Below are positions 43,336 to 47,110 of a DNA stretch of 47,110 nt, piece by piece. The position numbers and the translations under genes were made by a program. The notes under the pieces were generated by a model that did no database searches, was not told the DNA's origin, and was given only the letters and a program-made list of their open reading frames with translations. Source of the DNA: Candidatus Accumulibacter appositus (GTDB lineage Bacteria; Pseudomonadota; Gammaproteobacteria; Burkholderiales; Rhodocyclaceae); NCBI GenBank assembly GCA_000585055.1, contig JEMX01000017.1, forward strand, positions 1 to 47,110, written 5' to 3'. Positions within the stretch are counted from its first letter, which is position 1. Each line of letters starts with the position of its first letter.

Positions 43336-44670
43336 TCATTGCTGCAGGTCAAGAATACGCTGGGCGGCCGCATGCTGGTCGAAGGCACTGGGCGAGATTT
43401 CAGCGGCCGTCAAGGCCATCTGATAGTACTGCGCGGCCAGCTTTTTCTGGCGCAGGTGGTCGAGACTGACGGCAACGTTGAAAACGTGGTCGGCATTGCC
43501 CGGGTCCAGAGAATAGGCCTGGAAGTAGGCCTGTTGCGCCTCGCTCCAGCGGCTCTGCCCGGCATAGAGGTTACCGAGCGCGAAAAACAAGGCCGCCGAG
43601 TCCGGCTGCCTGGCGATCAAAGTCTTCAGACGACTCTCGGACTGAGCGGCGCTGCTCTGCCCACGCATGTTGATCAGCGCCGCCTGCGCGGTCACATTGC
43701 CGGGATCGGACTCGAGCACCTGCAGATAGAGCGCCTGCGCGCGCTCGAGTTGCCCCTGCTGGCTGGCGATGACCGCCAGACCGAGCAGCGCGTCGGCACT
43801 CCTCGGGTCGCTGCGCAGAACCTGTTCGTAGCCCCGTCGGGCATCGTCCAATCGGTCGGCAAGCCAGGCGTCGTAGGCCTTGTCAAGAGCCTGCGCCAGC
43901 TGCTTGTGGTTGCTGCTGCGCTGGAAGACCCCCGGCGCGGCTGCCCGCGGGCGACTTGCCGCATCGCTGGCTGCGCGCCTTGGCGGCGCAGACGAGGCGG
44001 CGGAAGAGTCCGCAGCTCGCGTCGCGGGCGCTGACCGCGCTAGCGCCTCTGGTACTTCTGGCGCGCGTCTGTCGGCGGGTGGCAACTCCAGCGACTCGCC
44101 AGGAACTTCTGCGGCCGCCTCCGGCGCAGCCAGCGACGGGCTGGGCGGTGAGTGTGCGGGTTGGCTGGGCGGCACTGGATAGGATGGCGGCCGAGCGGCG
44201 GCCGTCGGTGCCAACAGCGTGCCAGCGGGAATCGACCGCAACTGCCACCAGAAATAGCCCCCGATAGCAATCGTGGCCACACCGACCAGTCCGAGAAAGA
44301 GCCATAAGGAGGTGCGTGACCGGGGCGTCTGCTTGACGGCAAACAGATTTCTCGCCGCCGTGCGCTCGTCGGCCTGCTGACGGTCGAAATCCGCTCGGGT
44401 GGTCGCCGCTGTGGCTGCCCCTTTGCTTGACGAAGTTCGCAAAGCCAGATCAGCTTCGACCGCATTGAGGTCGTCGGCAAGCGAGGAGAGCGGCGCCTCC
44501 TCCCTAGTCTCGGTCGGCTCCTTAGTCTCGGCGCGCGCTGACGTTTCCGGCGGCAAAGGGTCAAGCCGCAATTCGCCCGGCACAGTCGCCAGCGGTCGAG
44601 CGCTGGCGCTGGCGCTGGCCTTGCGTTTGGCCTCCTCGGCACGCCGCAGGGCGTCCATCAGCAGGCTCAC
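43336..44670 (-). CDS. mshN: TPR protein MshN
   Basis: This 444-aa protein starts with GTG (MSLLMDALRRAEEAKR), which overlaps the mshL stop (GTGA). It has a cytoplasmic basic N-terminus, a membrane helix (SLWLFLGLVGVATIAIGGYFWWQL, ~120-142), a Pro/Ala-rich spacer and at least four TPR repeats (~250-440; YEQVLRSDPRSADALLGLAVIA, YLQVLESDPGNVTAQAALI). MshN-type proteins link the assembly machinery in the periplasm. The N-terminal MSLLMDALRRAEEAK signature is typical of this family. Confidence 0.85.
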   Translation of the reverse strand: MSLLMDALRRAEEAKRKASASASARPLATVPGELRLDPLPPETSARAETKEPTETREEAPLSSLADDLNAVEADLALRTSSSKGAATAATTRADFDRQQADERTAARNLFAVKQTPRSRTSLWLFLGLVGVATIAIGGYFWWQLRSIPAGTLLAPTAAARPPSYPVPPSQPAHSPPSPSLAAPEAAAEVPGESLELPPADRRAPEVPEALARSAPATRAADSSAASSAPPRRAASDAASRPRAAAPGVFQRSSNHKQLAQALDKAYDAWLADRLDDARRGYEQVLRSDPRSADALLGLAVIASQQGQLERAQALYLQVLESDPGNVTAQAALINMRGQSSAAQSESRLKTLIARQPDSAALFFALGNLYAGQSRWSEAQQAYFQAYSLDPGNADHVFNVAVSLDHLRQKKLAAQYYQMALTAAEISPSAFDQHAAAQRILDLQQ

Positions 44671-45830
44671 TGCAAGGGCTCCGGAGTGCGCTCGGGAAGC
44701 GATAAAGGCCGGTAGACCTGATCGGTCTTGAAGAAATCCTTGCCCGGCAGGACGTCGCGGAAGCTGCTGAAGTCGCCGTCGATGGATGCGTCCTTGATTA
44801 CCGTTGGGCGGATCAGGACCACCAGCTCCGACTTTGTCGACGAGTTATTGCGGGTGTTGAATATCTCACCAAAAAACGGGATGTCGCCGAAGCCGGGCAG
44901 ACGCCCGTCACGGTTCTCCAAGCGGTCTTCCATCAGCCCGCCGAGAACGGCGATGTCGCCACTTTCGACACGCATGATCGACTCTATTTCGCGCATGCGG
45001 ATCTGCGGCACCAGGTTCTTGATGTTGTTGGCGGCCAGGCTCGGGTTGGGATCCTGCTTGAGTTCGGCAATGCTGGAAATCGACGGGCGAACATTCAGGG
45101 TCACCGTGCCGTTATCACTGATTTGCGGCGTCAGACTCATGAAGAAACCGATCGACACCGACTGCGGTGTGGTCGTCGTGGTCACCGTGGCATTGGTGTT
45201 GGTATTACCCGGAACAACGTCCTGCTTGACATTGAAGTAAACGAAATCCTCGGAAACCTTGAGCGTTGCGGTCTGGTTGTTGAGGACCGTGAGTTTCGGG
45301 CTGGAAAGCACTTTGACGGTACCGAAAGCACGCAGCAGCTCCACAGTCGACAGGAGATTCAAGGGATTGATGTCCCGGTATTTGATGACGTAGGGCGTCA
45401 CCGCGTTTCCGACGTTGGTGGTTAACGCGGGTTTGGTCACGCTGTAGTCGCTACCACTGGTAATGCGGCTCCACTCGATTCCCTGCTGATAGCCATCGCT
45501 CAGCCCAACCTCGATGATTGTCGCCTCGATCAGCACCTGCCGCCGCGCGCTGCCCATGACCCGATCGAGGAATTCCTGCACGCGTTCGTGCTGCCGGGAG
45601 GTCGCCCTGATATCGACCACTCCTGCTTCCGGATTGACAATCACCGATGCCGCTTCCCGGAAAGTCATGCGCTTGACGACGGTCGCGCCGGTGTTCTGCA
45701 GCGCCGCTGGATTCGGACTGCCGGCCAAGTTTTGTGCGAGCTGGGTCAGGCGAGCCGCAGAGCCCTTTGCCTGTGCCGGCGCACTGGCACCCGTGCCGCT
45801 CGTGCTTTGCGAGCTAGCCTCCTCGGTCAC
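44667..45830 (-). CDS. mshL: MSHA pilus secretin MshL, main part
   Basis: This 387-aa frame holds the secretin: VNPEAGVVDIRATSRQHERVQEFLDRVMGSARRQVLIEATIIEVGLSDGYQQGIEW and then SIGFFMSLTPQISDNGTVTLNVRPSISSI, VPQIRMREIESIMRVESGDIAVLGGLMEDR and FGDIPFFGEIFNTRNNSSTKSELVVLIRPTVI, the conserved outer-membrane ring region. A 22-bp duplication (45822-45865) separates it from the N-terminus. Removing one copy joins FPEGTTETVTEEASSQST and gives 608 aa, a normal length for MshL. Confidence 0.88.
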   Translation of the reverse strand: MTEEASSQSTSGTGASAPAQAKGSAARLTQLAQNLAGSPNPAALQNTGATVVKRMTFREAASVIVNPEAGVVDIRATSRQHERVQEFLDRVMGSARRQVLIEATIIEVGLSDGYQQGIEWSRITSGSDYSVTKPALTTNVGNAVTPYVIKYRDINPLNLLSTVELLRAFGTVKVLSSPKLTVLNNQTATLKVSEDFVYFNVKQDVVPGNTNTNATVTTTTTPQSVSIGFFMSLTPQISDNGTVTLNVRPSISSIAELKQDPNPSLAANNIKNLVPQIRMREIESIMRVESGDIAVLGGLMEDRLENRDGRLPGFGDIPFFGEIFNTRNNSSTKSELVVLIRPTVIKDASIDGDFSSFRDVLPGKDFFKTDQVYRPLSLPERTPEPLQ

Positions 45831-46515
45831 CGTCTCGGTCGTTCTCGGTCACCGTCTCGGTCGTTCCTTCCGGGAAAATCTTGTCGGTCTCATGTAGCAG
45901 GTCTTTGAGATTCTTTTCGAGCGACGCCCAGAAACGGTTGTTCGACTTGTTCTCGATTTGAATTCGCGAGGTGTTGCCCGTCCCTGCCGCACCGCCACTG
46001 CCGGTCGCCAGCGCGCTGGTGGAAATCTGCGTATTGGTCGCTATTGTGCCGGTGACGTCGCGCGAGATGTTGACGTAGTCGACCTTGTAGTTCTTCAGGT
46101 AAGGCGTATCGGGCATCACCGCCAGATTCGGGCCATCGAGTTCGAAGCGCATGTCGACCTGTTTGGAGATGCGGGTGAGCAATTGCGGCAGGGTCTGATC
46201 GATGGCGTTGAGCGTCACTTCGCCGACAATGCCGGGGTGGATATCGACGTTCAGCTTGGCATCACGGGCGAGAGCAAAAAGCAGATCGTGCACGGCGACG
46301 CTGTTGACCACCACGCTGTAGGTCTCGGTCTTGCCGGCCGGCCGTGGTCGCGGTAGCGAGAGGCTCTGTTGAACCGGGGCAGGAATCACCCCCGAAGTGC
46401 TGGCCACGCTGTCGGCCTGCAAGTGTGCAGGCGCCGGCCCGCCACTGAGCGTCGTCGGCGTACAGGCGCCAAGGAGAAGCGCTAGGAAGATGGCGCTGAG
46501 TATTTTCAGAGGCAC
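45814..46515 (-). pseudogene. mshL: MshL N-terminal lipoprotein part, cut off by a 22-bp duplication
   Basis: The first 233 residues start with GTG at 46515: MPLKILSAIFLALLLGACTP with the lipobox Cys at residue 18, then a periplasmic N-domain (YSVVVNSVAVHDLLFALARDAKLNVDIHPGIVGEVTLNAIDQTLPQLLTRISKQ), which is the secretin and TonB short N-terminal type. The frame ends in the duplication at ENDRDGDRGG. Secretins need both parts in one chain, so the break should abolish the pilus if real. Confidence 0.82.
45822..45865. repeat. 22-bp exact tandem duplication in mshL (frameshifting)
   Basis: The unit CTCGGTCACCGTCTCGGTCG (first 20 bases of 22) occurs twice with period 22, over a 23-base match. 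Each unit itself contains CTCGGTC twice, so slippage is plausible. Confidence 0.95.
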
Positions 46516-46547
46516 GCTCGGGCATTCTCCGGTTAGGGGTCGACTTC

Positions 46548-46575
46548 ATGATACCACGACAAAACTTCGATGCAA
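46548..46575 (-). promoter_or_regulatory. Possible sigma-70 promoter before mshL
   Basis: On the minus strand TTGCAT (46575-46570) and TATCAT (46553-46548) are spaced by 16 bases, 33 bases upstream of the mshL GTG. The -35 block overlaps the dyad ATGCA-AG-TGCAT. Both blocks are one or two bases from consensus, so this is tentative. Confidence 0.35.
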
Positions 46576-46629
46576 GTGCATGATTTTTATTGTGTTACGA
46601 CGCCACCTCAAGCACTCCGGGGGCCCTGC

Positions 46630-47110
46630 TCAGCGCAGTCTTCCGACCGCTCGAACGTAGGGCTTGCTCGCCGGACTGACCTCGGAAAGCTTGGCCAGCG
46701 CAGCGTTCGCCAGCTCGCGGGACGGATAATCGCCATAAATGACGCCGAGCCGGTCCCGGCCACTCAGACTCGAGAGCCGGTCCCGGCCACTCAGACTCGA
46801 ACGATAGACGCGAAGCTGCTGCTCATCGAGCCTTGTCGCATGCTTATCTATGAAATCAAGCACTTCCTTTTCGCTAACGGCATCGACAACGAGTAACTGA
46901 ATGAAGAAATGACTATCCGGCGTCTTTGCCAACCAGGTTTCGCTTGCCGCGATGCGCTCGGCCAGACCCGAGGCGGGTCGCAGGCCCGAGGCGGGTCGCA
47001 GGCCCGGCGACCTGCTGCCTGGCGACGCCACCGCGGCAACAGCGGCCGACGGCTCCGCCAATGCTGCGCCGGAAGGGGCGTCGGCTGGCAAGGCCGGCGC
47101 GGCAGCCGGC
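46630..47110 (-). CDS. SPOR-domain protein, 5' end beyond the window
   Basis: The frame is open to the window edge, so only the C-terminal ~160 residues are seen. After an Ala/Pro-rich linker comes SETWLAKTPDSHFFIQLLVVDAVSEKEVLDFIDKHA and then RVYRSSLSGRDRLGVIYGDYPSRELANAALAKLSEVSPASKPYVRAVGRLR, the layout of a SPOR peptidoglycan-binding domain as in DamX. Upstream of mshL, this position would be mshM (an ExeA-like AAA ATPase), which in some relatives carries such a C-terminal domain. Two in-frame duplications (27 bp and 18 bp) lie within it. Confidence 0.7.
   Translation of the reverse strand, partial: PAAAPALPADAPSGAALAEPSAAVAAVASPGSRSPGLRPASGLRPASGLAERIAASETWLAKTPDSHFFIQLLVVDAVSEKEVLDFIDKHATRLDEQQLRVYRSSLSGRDRLSSLSGRDRLGVIYGDYPSRELANAALAKLSEVSPASKPYVRAVGRLR
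46747..46800. repeat. 27-bp exact tandem duplication in the SPOR gene (in frame)
   Basis: Two perfect 27-base copies (46747-46773 and 46774-46800) give SSLSGRDRL twice, inside the SPOR domain. Flanking bases do not match, so it is an exact two-copy duplication. Confidence 0.95.
46967..47002. repeat. 18-bp exact tandem duplication in the SPOR gene linker (in frame)
   Basis: The unit CCCGAGGCGGGTCGCAGG occurs twice with period 18 over a 22-base match (46967-46988), giving GLRPAS twice in the Pro/Ala-rich linker. Low-complexity linkers tolerate such changes. Confidence 0.9.

Noticed and set aside
44596..44620. Short GCGCTG repeats in mshN
   Set aside because: A simple Ala/Ser codon run in a low-complexity linker; not comparable with the 18-27 bp duplications.
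20309..47002. The short tandem repeats as a CRISPR array or VNTR family
   Set aside because: Each has only two copies without spacers, and the units share no sequence with one another.
1..47110. tRNA, rRNA, transposase or phage genes
   Set aside because: I looked for tRNA T-arm motifs, transposase-like proteins and integrases and recognised none; a covariance-model or profile scan would be needed to exclude them.

Overview
The window is GC-rich bacterial chromosome. Its gene set (glutamyl-tRNA synthetase, LptA/LptC, KdsD, HrpA, an EI24-domain protein, two phasins and an MSHA-type pilus cluster) points to a betaproteobacterium, most likely Rhodocyclales. A polyhydroxyalkanoate-storing lineage such as Candidatus Accumulibacter or a relative fits well, but this is inferred from gene content and protein style, not from a marker phylogeny.

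Layout. Positions 1-1434 are an accessory patch with a decayed DUF4062 fragment and a HigB/HigA-like toxin-antitoxin pair. From 10309 down to 1435 runs a tight five-gene minus-strand operon of exported c-type cytochromes: an 876-aa Cys-rich diheme protein, a lipoprotein, a 739-aa protein with two CXXCH sites, and two tandem ~500-aa RoxA-like diheme paralogues. Positions 10825-20139 hold scattered housekeeping and signalling genes: a large diguanylate cyclase, gltX, a peroxiredoxin-like protein, aquaporin Z, a ZntB-like transporter, a small secreted protein and a second diguanylate cyclase. Positions 20140-31745 carry hrpA, an EI24 membrane protein, a CinA-N/MoaB-fold protein, two phasins, lptA, lptC, kdsD (kdsC is missing) and a KefB-type antiporter. 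From 31842 to the end is a type IV pilus region: a pilin behind a sigma-54 promoter, a histidine kinase, an adenylate cyclase, two prepilin-like genes and mshK-J-I-G-E-N-L followed by a SPOR-domain protein cut by the window edge.

The most unusual feature is a set of seven exact two-copy tandem duplications with periods of 18-27 bp, all between 20.3 and 47 kb and all inside genes. Four have periods that are not multiples of three. They break hrpA (25 bp), the EI24 gene (22 bp), mshE (26 bp) and mshL (22 bp). In each case removing one copy restores one full-length protein of normal family length. The other three (21, 27 and 18 bp) add residues in frame. This is either a real local mutational signature, possibly reversible on/off switching, or a systematic assembly artefact from unmerged short overlaps. 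Raw reads would decide.

How the genes work together. Two diguanylate cyclases with intact GGDEF and RxxD inhibitory sites, an MshE with a two-copy MshEN c-di-GMP-binding-like N-terminus, a class III adenylate cyclase, a PrsK-like histidine kinase and a sigma-54 pilin promoter suggest second-messenger and sigma-54 control of an MSHA-like pilus. The phasins, behind a near-perfect sigma-70 promoter flanked by dyads, indicate PHA granule metabolism. The cytochrome operon is the best candidate for an undescribed system: an exported multi-enzyme oxygenase or peroxidase pathway related to rubber oxygenase RoxA and perhaps to Pseudomonas fatty-acid diheme oxygenases.
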